From positions 1 through 8,900 of the forward strand of contig JALWRV010000048.1 in NCBI GenBank assembly GCA_027080545.1: a stretch of 8,900 nucleotides of DNA, written 5' to 3'. This stretch comes from Parvularculaceae bacterium. GTDB taxonomy: Bacteria > Pseudomonadota > Alphaproteobacteria > Caulobacterales > Parvularculaceae. Below are positions 1 to 6,263 of this stretch, piece after piece. The stretch's first letter is position 1, and each line of letters starts with the position of its first letter. Position numbers and translations under genes: made by a program. The notes beneath the pieces were generated by a model. It saw nothing but the letters and a program-made list of their open reading frames with translations, was not told the origin of the DNA and did no database searches.

Positions 1-1600
1 ACAGGGTGGTGCTGGCGCGGTTGGTGAGCAGGGAATACCACATGCCGAAATTTACCCCATCAATTTTGGAGTCTTTAAAGCGCCATGTGCGCCCGAGGGA
101 AGGGTTATAGTTGCGTATATTGCGGCGATTGAGAAAACCCAATGCAGGATTATATTGGTCATCTATATCCAGATATCGAAATTGCGCATCCCATTTGTCG
201 TTACGAAAGCTGAGGAGGCCACCATAGAGATTGCCCCGAGCGCCATCATCATCAGATTGCAATCCTGTGGCCTGCAGGGTGAATGTGTCGCGATTTTTAC
301 CGATGTTAGATTTTTGATAATCGAGATCAAAGCCAAGAACATTATTGCGTGTGCGGCCGGATGGATTGCCATTGGTATAAATAAAACCCCCGCGAGCGCC
401 CTCGAAAAGAGGTCTAGATAGGCGCAATACGCCCAAGGTTTGGGCCGCATAAAGATCATTTTCGCCTGTGCGCACTATGAGGGCGCCAATATTGGTTTCG
501 CCCGCGTGGCCACTAAGTTTTATGCCTGCATCAAGATTGACCGGTGTGCCATTGACGATACCAATTCTGCGAGAAAAGAACGGACGGCCATTCGAGCGAC
601 GAAAAATGCGGTTGCCAACGGAAAAGGCCGCCGAATCTTGAAGAAAAAAATCACGTGTTTCTGGAAAGAATAAAGAAAAACGACCAGTGTTCACCTGACG
701 GGCGTCCAAAGGCGTATCGGAAAAATCGGTATTTAGGGTCACTGTACCTGTAAGGGCAGGGGTAAAGCGATAATAAAGATTACCGCTGGGGCGTATTTCT
801 CCATCACTTTTGCCGGTTTCCCAATCATAAGAGGCAATGGCGGCGGCGAAAGTCTGTACATCGAGCCCCCGCCCTTGCGCTTTAAGATGGCCAAGGCCTG
901 TGAGGGTGCCTGATTGGGTGAGGTCAATATTGCCCTTGGTGCGATCAATATTTGACCAGCGCACAAGTTCATTGGTGCGTCGATGGGTACGCACCAGATT
1001 GATGTTCCATTCATCGGCCCCAGCGGGATAGGCGATGGAACGGAACGGGATAGCCACTTCGGCTATCCAGCCATCTTTCACGATTTTGGCTTTGGCATTC
1101 CAAATCGTATCCCAATTACCGACAAAGTTGGCATTGTTCTCGCTCAACCCATCAAGCTTTGCGCCGCCGGAATTGACACCAAAATAAAAGGAATCGCGCC
1201 CGGTTTTGAACGGGTCGAGTATAATTCGTACCCCATCATTAAAATCAATGCCCGGATCCCGGCGTAAGGTTTCGGTGCGAATTTCCTCAGGCTTGCTGTC
1301 GTAAAGATAAAAACCAATATAAAGATTATTATCATCATAGAGAATAAGCGCGCGCACGGGCTCGGATGGTTCGGCCCCTTCGGTCGGGCGCACCATGGTA
1401 AAATTTTCTATAGGGATAGCCCGTTGCCAAACGGGATCAGATAAATCTCCATCAATCTGAGGGGCGTTTTCAGTGGCAATATAAACCGCTTGAGCGGTGG
1501 GGTGAATGGGCGCTGTATGAGCGTTGACCGCATTTATGGTGGTTATGTTGAGCGCCAACAAAACACCAGCCGCGAGGGTTGGAAACATATGAAATGTCAT
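1..1600 (-). CDS. Exported CBM9-like / DUF5916 domain protein (C-terminus beyond window)
   Basis: The minus frame stays open from an ATG at 1600 to the window edge, giving 533 residues; relatives are usually 700 or more, so the C-terminal part is missing. Residues 1-27 look like a Sec signal peptide (hydrophobic core LAAGVLLALNITTINA, cleavage near AVNA|HT). Residues about 38-205 resemble a family 9 carbohydrate-binding domain (APQIDGDLSDPVWQ at 46-59, then FNDGVRIILDPF at 120-131). From about 245 the sequence is DUF5916-like; its hallmark is NTDFSDTPLDARQVNTGRFS at 290-309 followed by LFFPETRDFFLQDS. The rest alternates polar and aromatic residues, consistent with an outer-membrane beta-barrel (inference). 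GGAGG at 1612-1616 lies 11 nt before this ATG, which favours it over the ATG at 1588. The gene follows efp by 153 bp. The substrate is unknown; DUF5916 proteins are often annotated loosely as hydrolases without biochemical proof. Confidence 0.85.
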   Translation of the reverse strand, partial: MTFHMFPTLAAGVLLALNITTINAVNAHTAPIHPTAQAVYIATENAPQIDGDLSDPVWQRAIPIENFTMVRPTEGAEPSEPVRALILYDDNNLYIGFYLYDSKPEEIRTETLRRDPGIDFNDGVRIILDPFKTGRDSFYFGVNSGGAKLDGLSENNANFVGNWDTIWNAKAKIVKDGWIAEVAIPFRSIAYPAGADEWNINLVRTHRRTNELVRWSNIDRTKGNIDLTQSGTLTGLGHLKAQGRGLDVQTFAAAIASYDWETGKSDGEIRPSGNLYYRFTPALTGTVTLNTDFSDTPLDARQVNTGRFSLFFPETRDFFLQDSAAFSVGNRIFRRSNGRPFFSRRIGIVNGTPVNLDAGIKLSGHAGETNIGALIVRTGENDLYAAQTLGVLRLSRPLFEGARGGFIYTNGNPSGRTRNNVLGFDLDYQKSNIGKNRDTFTLQATGLQSDDDGARGNLYGGLLSFRNDKWDAQFRYLDIDDQYNPALGFLNRRNIRNYNPSLGRTWRFKDSKIDGVNFGMWYSLLTNRASTTL

Positions 1601-1685
1601 CGGATGGATTGCCTCCGGGCCCCGCCTTTGAACCGTCAAGACCCCACGTCTAAAACCATTCAGAGGGCAACTTAGAGAAGGTCGA

Positions 1686-1741
1686 GCCTGCCCTCAAATG
1701 TTATTCTCGTAATATGTGATCTGATCCCTCGTGGGACAGGC
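1686..1741. repeat. Imperfect inverted repeat between efp and the DUF5916 gene
   Basis: GCCTGCCC at 1686-1693 pairs with GGGACAGGC at 1733-1741: eight base pairs with one bulged base, enclosing about 39 nt. It begins 12 bp past the efp stop and lies upstream of the DUF5916 start. There is no T-run, so it is not a convincing intrinsic terminator. It could be an operator, a processing site or chance. Confidence 0.25.
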
Positions 1742-1753
1742 CGTAGAACCATC

Positions 1754-2320
1754 TTATCCTTCGGCGCGCTTAACATATTCAATGGTTTCCGTGTTGACGA
1801 CGATTTTTTCCCCGACAGACATGAAGGGGGGGACCATCACTCTGGCGCCATTGTCCATAATGGCGGGCTTATAGGAGGAAGCGGCGGTTTGGCCTTTAAC
1901 CGTGGGTTCGGTTTCCACAATTTCCAGCGTTACATGTTCTGGTAGTTTGACCCCGATGGGGGTTTCTTCGTGGCTTTCAACCACGACTTGCATACCGTCT
2001 TGCAAAAACACGGCGCGCTCGCCGATCATGTCTTTGGCGATATTGATCTGTTCATAGGTCTCCGTATCCATGAACACCAACATCGCGCCTTCCTCATAGA
2101 GGTAGGTATAGTCTTTTTGTTCAAGCCGTACTTTTTCCACGGTTTCTGATGCTCGAAACCGTTCGTTAAGTTTGCGTCCGTCCAGCAAATTTTTCAATTC
2201 AACCTGTGCGTAGGCCCCCCCTTTGCCAGGTTTTACAGAATTTATTTTTACCGCTGCCCACAGGCCACCTTGATGCTGAATAACATTGCCGGGGCGAATT
2301 TCATTGCCGTTGATTTTCAT
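1754..2320 (-). CDS. efp: Translation elongation factor P
   Basis: EF-P binds the ribosome between the P and E sites and stimulates peptide-bond formation at consecutive prolines. The protein has 188 residues, the normal family length. Domain I (about 1-63) carries the loop KPGKGGAYAQVELKN at 30-44; Lys33 matches the lysine that is beta-lysylated in E. coli EF-P (Lys34 there). The C-terminal OB-fold contains the family signature KPAIMDNGARVMVPPFMSVG. The ATG at 2320 has AGGA at 2332-2335, 11 nt upstream, a slightly long spacing. No epmA, epmB or other modification gene is present in the window, so the modification cannot be deduced. The gene lies 110 bp after the DUF2807 gene on the same strand and close to yebC, another factor linked to proline stalling. 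Start and stop are clear. Confidence 0.98.
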   Translation of the reverse strand: MKINGNEIRPGNVIQHQGGLWAAVKINSVKPGKGGAYAQVELKNLLDGRKLNERFRASETVEKVRLEQKDYTYLYEEGAMLVFMDTETYEQINIAKDMIGERAVFLQDGMQVVVESHEETPIGVKLPEHVTLEIVETEPTVKGQTAASSYKPAIMDNGARVMVPPFMSVGEKIVVNTETIEYVKRAEG

Positions 2321-2366
2321 AAATGCGCACGTCCTGAATTGATCATTAGGGGGCGTCTAAACCTAT

Positions 2367-2387
2367 CCCCTAAAGGGGCTTTTGCCC
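2367..2387 (-). promoter_or_regulatory. Two mutually exclusive small hairpins in the efp leader
   Basis: On the minus strand, GGGC-AAAA-GCCC (2387 to 2376) overlaps CCCC-TTTA-GGGG (2378 to 2367); the two share three bases and cannot form together. Each stem has only four GC pairs. No T-run follows, so this is not a standard terminator for the upstream gene. It may be a leader structure of efp, or chance in a GC-rich stretch. Confidence 0.25.
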
Positions 2388-2407
2388 AAATCAGGCGGTC
2401 TTGGCAA
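2379..2407 (-). promoter_or_regulatory. Weak candidate sigma-70-type promoter for efp
   Basis: TTGCCA (2407-2402) matches five of six consensus -35 bases. It is followed after 17 bp by CAAAAG (2384-2379), which matches only three of six -10 bases. The position, about 60-90 bp before the efp start, is sensible. The poor -10 element keeps this tentative. Confidence 0.2.
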
Positions 2408-2430
2408 GAGGCTAGAAAGGAGGCGCAAGG

Positions 2431-3519
2431 CTAGCGATCGGCTTTTAGATGCAGGCTTCCTTTTTTGCCATATAGTCTAAGATCCCCCTGATAATCATCG
2501 AGAAAAACATCCCCAGAGCCGGAAATGGATATTTCCGGATTGTTGGCAATAAGGCCAAGGCGCACGTCGCCAGACCCGGAGATTTTTACTTCAAGGGCGC
2601 TGGCTTCGCCCCCTTCAACAATTATTTTGCCAGAGCCAGAGATGGCCGCATTGATGGGGCCATTGCTTTGAGCCACCATAATTTTACCGGAACCGGCAAT
2701 ATTTGCGTTCAACCCTTGTGCCTCGCCGGCATTGATTTTGCCTGATCCTGCCACAGACAGTTTTAGATTACCTTCGACATTCCCTATCCTTATGTCGCCG
2801 GACCCACCGATGGCGGCGCGGGCATGACCCTTGGCCGCATCAAGAGATAGCTTGCCTGAGCCGCCAATATTCAACTTTGCGGTTCCGGCACTGTTAAAAT
2901 GAAGAGACCCGGAGCCGCCGATGGAAGCGTCAAGCGCGCCAGCAACATCACCACCTGCAAAGGCCCCAGCCCCGGCGACATGAATATCGGCGCTTTGTGC
3001 ACTCTCCATCGAGCCTGCAAGATAGAGCGGTGAGCCCATGGATACATAACCGGCATCGCCAGTGATTTTGGTGGTGGCAATAAAATTCTTGAACGCAATA
3101 TCGGATCCGCTGGGGGCGGTGATGGTGATGGTTGGGTAGGCTTTTAGCCAATCTTCCACGCGCGGTGCGATGGGACCATATCCCCGGATTTGTTTTCTAA
3201 ATTGACGATTATTGGGTTTGCGGGGGCCTTCGAGAAATAAGGTGCTATTTGAAAGCTTGGCCTGAATGCGATAATTCGCGTTGGTCCCGGGTTCGATAGC
3301 ATAGCTGATATCTTTCGCCTCATCGCTGAGATTAATATCAACATGCGCAATAAAATTGGTGAGGGTGATACCGTTCACCGCGCTTTTCTGACCAGCTTTT
3401 GCGTGTTGAAGGGCTGTGAGAGCGAGTAGCAGGATAGCGCTACAGGCCAATATCCTAATCAGTCGATAATTGAAATTTTCCCGTGAAATAGTTTTTGTTT
3501 TGGCTGGAATAGACAGCAT
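2431..3519 (-). CDS. Exported DUF2807 (head GIN domain) GSG-repeat protein
   Basis: This 362-residue protein has a signal peptide at about 1-42 (hydrophobic LACSAILLLALTAL, cleavage near HAKA|GQ). The body ends in a regular ladder: I/V-x-G-S-G-x-I/L motifs begin at residues 200, 218, 237, 256, 274, 293, 313 and 332, with a degenerate copy (VAGAGAF) at 181. Such glycine-serine rungs at 18-20 residue spacing are typical of DUF2807 proteins, which are predicted right-handed beta-helices exposed in the periplasm or on the cell surface; no enzymatic activity is known to me. I chose ATG 3519 because GAGG lies just upstream (3526-3529). A longer reading to 3621 would add 34 residues that hide the signal peptide and lacks a ribosome binding site. 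The gene lies 120 bp behind yebC and ahead of efp. The ligand and role are unknown. Confidence 0.85.
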   Translation of the reverse strand: MLSIPAKTKTISRENFNYRLIRILACSAILLLALTALQHAKAGQKSAVNGITLTNFIAHVDINLSDEAKDISYAIEPGTNANYRIQAKLSNSTLFLEGPRKPNNRQFRKQIRGYGPIAPRVEDWLKAYPTITITAPSGSDIAFKNFIATTKITGDAGYVSMGSPLYLAGSMESAQSADIHVAGAGAFAGGDVAGALDASIGGSGSLHFNSAGTAKLNIGGSGKLSLDAAKGHARAAIGGSGDIRIGNVEGNLKLSVAGSGKINAGEAQGLNANIAGSGKIMVAQSNGPINAAISGSGKIIVEGGEASALEVKISGSGDVRLGLIANNPEISISGSGDVFLDDYQGDLRLYGKKGSLHLKADR

Positions 3520-3549
3520 AATTTCCTCGCAAACATTGTGCTTTAGGCA

Positions 3550-3578
3550 AGTATGCGGGAAGGCCACAGCAAAGCCAA
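3550..3578 (-). promoter_or_regulatory. Candidate promoter for the DUF2807 gene
   Basis: TTGGCT (3578-3573) and CATACT (3555-3550) are separated by exactly 17 bp, each matching four of six sigma-70 consensus bases. The -10 lies about 30 bp before the chosen ATG at 3519. This would put transcription starting downstream of the alternative ATG at 3621 and so supports the shorter protein. Sequence-only evidence. Confidence 0.3.
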
Positions 3579-3639
3579 TAGAGCTGACATGACAGTTTAG
3601 AGAGAAAGTCCATGGCCCCAATTTGCCCAGCGAGGCGGT

Positions 3640-4386
3640 TTATCCGGCTAGGCGGGCCATTTCTTCTTCACTTAATTCTAAATTGGCATAGACATTTTGC
3701 ACATCGTCGAGATCATCCAAGGCATCTATTAGTTTTAGGATTTTTTCTGCTTTTTCACCCTCAACCTCAATCATATTTTGTGGCTTCCAAATGAGGGCTG
3801 TGCTGCTGGCCTCGCCAAATTTTTCTTCCAGCGCCTTGGCTACTTCGGCAAGATCTTCAGCAGCGGTGAGAACCGCATGGGTCTCGTCACTGCTTTCCAC
3901 ATCCATGGCACCGGCTTCAATGGCGGCTTCGAGCATGGCCTCTTCTTCAATATTTTCGGCTTTATATTCTATCTGGCCAACACGGTCGAAGGAAAAGGAA
4001 ACGGAGCCTGTCTCACCCAGATTGCCGCCGCCTTTGGTAAAGGTTGAGCGGACATCTGAGGCTGTGCGGTTGCGGTTATCTGTGAGGGCTTCAACGATGA
4101 TACCAACCCCTTCTTGGGCAAAGCCTTCATAGCGCACTTCTTCATAATTCGCCCCGTCGGCATCGGTTGCTTTTTTAACGGCGCGCTCGATATTGTCCTT
4201 GGGCATGGAGACGGCCTTAGCATTGGCGATGGCCAACCGCAGGCGCGGATTGAAGTTTGGGTCCGGGGCGCCCATTTTAGCCGCGACGGTGATTTCCTTG
4301 GACAGTTTGGAGAATAGTTTGGAGCGTTTGGCGTCTTGGCGCCCCTTGCGGTGCTGGATATTTGCCCATTTGGAGTGACCGGCCAT
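3640..4386 (-). CDS. yebC: YebC/TACO1 family translation factor
   Basis: The protein is 248 residues, the usual family length. It begins with the near-invariant MAGHSKWANIQHRKG and contains MPKDNIERAVKKA at 61-73, NRNRTASDVRSTFTKGGGNL at 104-123 and a C-terminal half rich in acidic residues (LIDALDDLDDVQNVYANLE). YebC was long listed as a transcriptional regulator. More recent work on bacterial YebC and mitochondrial TACO1 assigns it to relief of ribosome stalling at proline-containing stretches. The start is ATG 4386, with GAGG at 4393-4396 six bases upstream; the in-frame TTG at 4398 overlaps that ribosome binding site and is unlikely to be used. In many proteobacteria yebC precedes ruvC; ruvC is not here, and the DUF2807 gene and efp follow instead. 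The protein is expected to be cytoplasmic. Confidence 0.97.
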   Translation of the reverse strand: MAGHSKWANIQHRKGRQDAKRSKLFSKLSKEITVAAKMGAPDPNFNPRLRLAIANAKAVSMPKDNIERAVKKATDADGANYEEVRYEGFAQEGVGIIVEALTDNRNRTASDVRSTFTKGGGNLGETGSVSFSFDRVGQIEYKAENIEEEAMLEAAIEAGAMDVESSDETHAVLTAAEDLAEVAKALEEKFGEASSTALIWKPQNMIEVEGEKAEKILKLIDALDDLDDVQNVYANLELSEEEMARLAG

Positions 4387-4422
4387 GGAAAACCTCAATC
4401 TTTAATGTCTATTTGAAAGCGT

Positions 4423-4451
4423 GATGTAGCCGAGCCTTGGCCATGGTTCAA
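4423..4451 (-). promoter_or_regulatory. Candidate promoter for yebC
   Basis: TTGAAC (4451-4446) and TACATC (4428-4423) are 17 bp apart and match four and three consensus bases. The site lies directly after the terminator of the upstream gene, where a new promoter would be needed. The -35 region overlaps a short tandem repeat, TTGAAGGG followed by TTGAACC. Confidence 0.3.
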
Positions 4452-4467
4452 CCCTTCAACCTTTGAC

Positions 4468-4501
4468 AAAAAAACACCGCCCCCGGCAAGCGAGGGCGGT
4501 G
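4468..4501 (-). terminator. Rho-independent terminator of the 120-residue membrane protein gene
   Basis: On the minus strand CACCGCCC pairs with GGGCGGTG (4494-4501 with 4475-4482), an eight-pair GC-rich stem that can be extended inward by two pairs. It is followed at once by seven T residues (4474-4468). It starts 22 bp past the stop codon at 4524. This is the clearest intrinsic terminator in the window and separates this gene from yebC. Confidence 0.9.
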
Positions 4502-4523
4502 ATTAATGTCATTTGAGATGGTC

Positions 4524-4886
4524 TTAGCTACGGACCAGCATGCTCTTGGCGGTGAACAAAACACCGTTACCAACCAGGAAGGTGCCAAAATAGCCAAGCA
4601 GATCGCTACCGGAAACATCCATCATATAGTCCCAAGCGGTTTGGATCTTATCAAGCCATAGAGCGGCATCAAAGCGATCGGGGCTCATAAAGCCATCAAC
4701 CCCGACATTGGCCAGACCGAGTAGAAAAATTGACAGAAAAGACCGGCCAATGATTTGACCGAAATTGTCCATTGTGCCGCCTGAAAGCAGCGCTACAGCA
4801 CCGAGAATACCAAGTTGTGCTGGTGAAGCCCCCTGAAAAACACCCATGACCGAAGTCATGATGTCACCGATAATGGATTCGAACAT
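4524..4886 (-). CDS. Small membrane protein of unknown function
   Basis: I do not recognise this 120-residue protein. It starts with a possible amphipathic helix (1-18, MFESIIGDIMTSVMGVF). Two or three hydrophobic segments follow, at about 24-37 (QLGILGAVALLSGG), 45-62 (IIGRSFLSIFLLGLANVG) and 97-112 (LGYFGTFLVGNGVLFT). A more polar stretch with aromatic residues at 66-90 (FDAALWLDKIQTAWDYMMD) lies between the last two. There is no cleavable signal peptide and there are no cysteines. It is probably an inner-membrane protein. It is very likely real: AAGGGG at 4893-4898 lies six bases before the ATG, a strong terminator follows the stop, and the protein composition is sensible. It is divergent from the dipeptidase gene and transcribed as a single unit. 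The size and topology recall small membrane-active proteins such as holins, but no sequence feature supports that. Confidence 0.8.
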   Translation of the reverse strand: MFESIIGDIMTSVMGVFQGASPAQLGILGAVALLSGGTMDNFGQIIGRSFLSIFLLGLANVGVDGFMSPDRFDAALWLDKIQTAWDYMMDVSGSDLLGYFGTFLVGNGVLFTAKSMLVRS

Positions 4887-4901
4887 TTTTTACCCCTTAT
4901 T

Positions 4902-4919
4902 TTGTTAACCCTTGTTAAC
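4902..4919. repeat. Direct repeat of TTGTTAAC, 10-bp period
   Basis: TTGTTAAC occurs at 4902-4909 and 4912-4919, one helical turn apart; each contains the palindrome GTTAAC. A partial third unit (GATAACA) follows at 4920-4926. The pair lies immediately upstream of the ribosome binding site of the small membrane protein, within the 210-bp divergent spacer. It could bind a regulator on one face of the DNA. The rest of the spacer (4927-5083) holds no feature I can support. Confidence 0.4.
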
Positions 4920-5096
4920 GATAACAGGAAAAACGCGATGTGCAATTGCCTAGATGCAGTGATTGCCAAGAAGTTTTGCTGCACCTGCGAAGGGGCTGAG
5001 GGCTGTAATTGGTCTTGAAAAGAAGTACTGCTTTTTTAAGCCGCAAAACATCAAAAATATGGTTTTATGGGCGGGGATTTATAAGGAAATTGCGTA

Positions 5097-6260
5097 ATGA
5101 AAAAATTGTTGATCGCCGTCGGGGCCCTGATTTTATTAGGGTTATCTGTGTTTTACGGGCTGCTGCCAATATCAGGCGACCGCAAGCGGAATGTGGTTAT
5201 TGCCCACGCCCCTTACGAGATTAGCACCGAGGCGCAGGCCCTCCATGATAGGCTTATGGTTGCAGACCTGCATGCGGATACACTTTTATGGATGCGGGAT
5301 CCGTTAAAGCGGCACAAAAGGGGGCATGTAGATGTGCCCCGTTTGCAACAGGGGGGCGTGGCCCTGCAGATTTTCTCGGCGGTGACCAAGGCGCCGAAAC
5401 ATCTCAACTATGAGAAAAATACCGCAGATAGTGATGTCATCACCATGCTGGTGCAGTCACAGCGTTGGCCTTTCGCTACTTGGGGGTCTCTCTATGAGCG
5501 CGCGCGCTATCAGGCGCACCGATTGCAAAAGGCCGCAGCGCGCTCTGATGGCAATTTGCAATTAGTCCTTACACAGAGTGATTTGCAATCCCTTATTGCG
5601 GACCATCAAAATGGTGGTGACAGGGTTGGGGGTATTTTGGCGATTGAAGGGGCGCACCCGCTGGAGGGTGATTTGGCCAATGTGCGTAACCTTTATGATG
5701 CCGGTTATCGCGTAATGGGGTTGCAGCATTTTTTCGATAATGAATTGGGTGGTTCGCTCCACGGCGTTAGCGGGGCTGGCTTGACCCCGTTTGGGGTTGA
5801 GGCGATTGCGGAAATGGAGCGGCTGCATATTACCATTGATGTTGCGCATTCATCGGAGCAGGTGGTGCGTGATGTTTTGGCGCTAACGGACCGGCCCCTC
5901 ATTGTTTCCCATGGAGGCTTCAAAGGTGTGTGTGATGTAAAACGCAATATTGATGAGGAGCTGATAAAACAAATCGCTGAAAGAGGGGGGTTAATCGGGG
6001 TTGGTTATTGGCAACAAGTTACGTGCGATGACAGCCCTCAAGGCATTGCCAATGTAATAGTCTATGGGGTTGGTCTGGTGGGGGCAGACCATGTTGCCCT
6101 TGGGTCAGATTTTGACGGGGCGATAACCACAAGGCTTGATACTTCAGAGCTTGCGGCGATCACACAAGCCTTGCTGGATCGTGGCCTGGATGAGGAAACT
6201 ATCGAGAAAATTATGGGGGGCAATGTGCTGCGCTTTTTTGCAGCTAATTTGCCCCAATAA
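5097..6260 (+). CDS. Membrane-anchored M19 (renal dipeptidase family) peptidase
   Basis: The 387-residue protein is a zinc-dependent dipeptidase of the amidohydrolase superfamily (EC 3.4.13.19 type). The metal and active-site residues seen in human membrane dipeptidase are all present: His59 and Asp61 in DLHADTL, bridging Glu184 in IEGAHPL, His251 in DVAHSS, His272 in VSHGG and Asp338 in GSDFDG. His211 (LQHFFDN) and Arg283 (VKRNID) match substrate-binding residues. Residues 3-24 are hydrophobic with no lipobox cysteine, so the enzyme is probably anchored in the inner membrane facing the periplasm, or secreted. The ATG at 5097 has AGGA at 5084-5087, nine bases upstream. Family members cleave a range of dipeptides, some with a D-residue at the C-terminal position; the substrate here is unknown. 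The gene stands alone on the plus strand and its stop lies 3 bp from that of the convergent transglycosylase gene, so their transcripts probably overlap. Confidence 0.95.
   Translation: MKKLLIAVGALILLGLSVFYGLLPISGDRKRNVVIAHAPYEISTEAQALHDRLMVADLHADTLLWMRDPLKRHKRGHVDVPRLQQGGVALQIFSAVTKAPKHLNYEKNTADSDVITMLVQSQRWPFATWGSLYERARYQAHRLQKAAARSDGNLQLVLTQSDLQSLIADHQNGGDRVGGILAIEGAHPLEGDLANVRNLYDAGYRVMGLQHFFDNELGGSLHGVSGAGLTPFGVEAIAEMERLHITIDVAHSSEQVVRDVLALTDRPLIVSHGGFKGVCDVKRNIDEELIKQIAERGGLIGVGYWQQVTCDDSPQGIANVIVYGVGLVGADHVALGSDFDGAITTRLDTSELAAITQALLDRGLDEETIEKIMGGNVLRFFAANLPQ
6217..6255 (-). terminator. Nested stem-loop beyond the transglycosylase stop, within the dipeptidase 3' end
   Basis: GGGGCAA (6217-6223) pairs with TTGCCCC (6249-6255), seven pairs. 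Inside it GCTGC (6227-6231) pairs with GCAGC (6240-6244). Read on the minus strand, the stem begins 8 bp after the stop codon at 6264 and is followed by CCATAATTTTCT, a weak T-tract. It is a plausible terminator for the transglycosylase gene, embedded in the last codons of the opposing gene. The T-tract is poor, so efficiency is uncertain. Confidence 0.45.
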
Positions 6261-6263
6261 GGC

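Noticed and set aside
155..1338. Several open frames on both strands across the first 1.3 kb (for example 155-421 plus, 739-1014 minus, 983-1267 plus)
   Set aside because: They overlap one continuous minus-strand frame, 1-1600, which encodes a recognisable CBM9/DUF5916 protein. The short frames have no family features.
3520..3621. N-terminal extension of the DUF2807 protein to ATG 3621
   Set aside because: It would bury the signal peptide behind 34 residues, lacks a ribosome binding site, and overlaps a plausible promoter. ATG 3519 has GAGG upstream.
4387..4398. TTG start of yebC at 4398
   Set aside because: The codon overlaps the Shine-Dalgarno sequence of ATG 4386, and the family begins with MAGHSK.
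5000..5096. Promoter for the dipeptidase gene
   Set aside because: Hexamers such as TATGGT near 5058 lack a partner -35 at proper spacing, so no site could be supported.
5009..5224. Plus-strand frame of 71 residues overlapping the dipeptidase start
   Set aside because: It runs out of frame into the dipeptidase gene, has no recognisable domain, and has a basic, cysteine-containing composition typical of a shadow frame.
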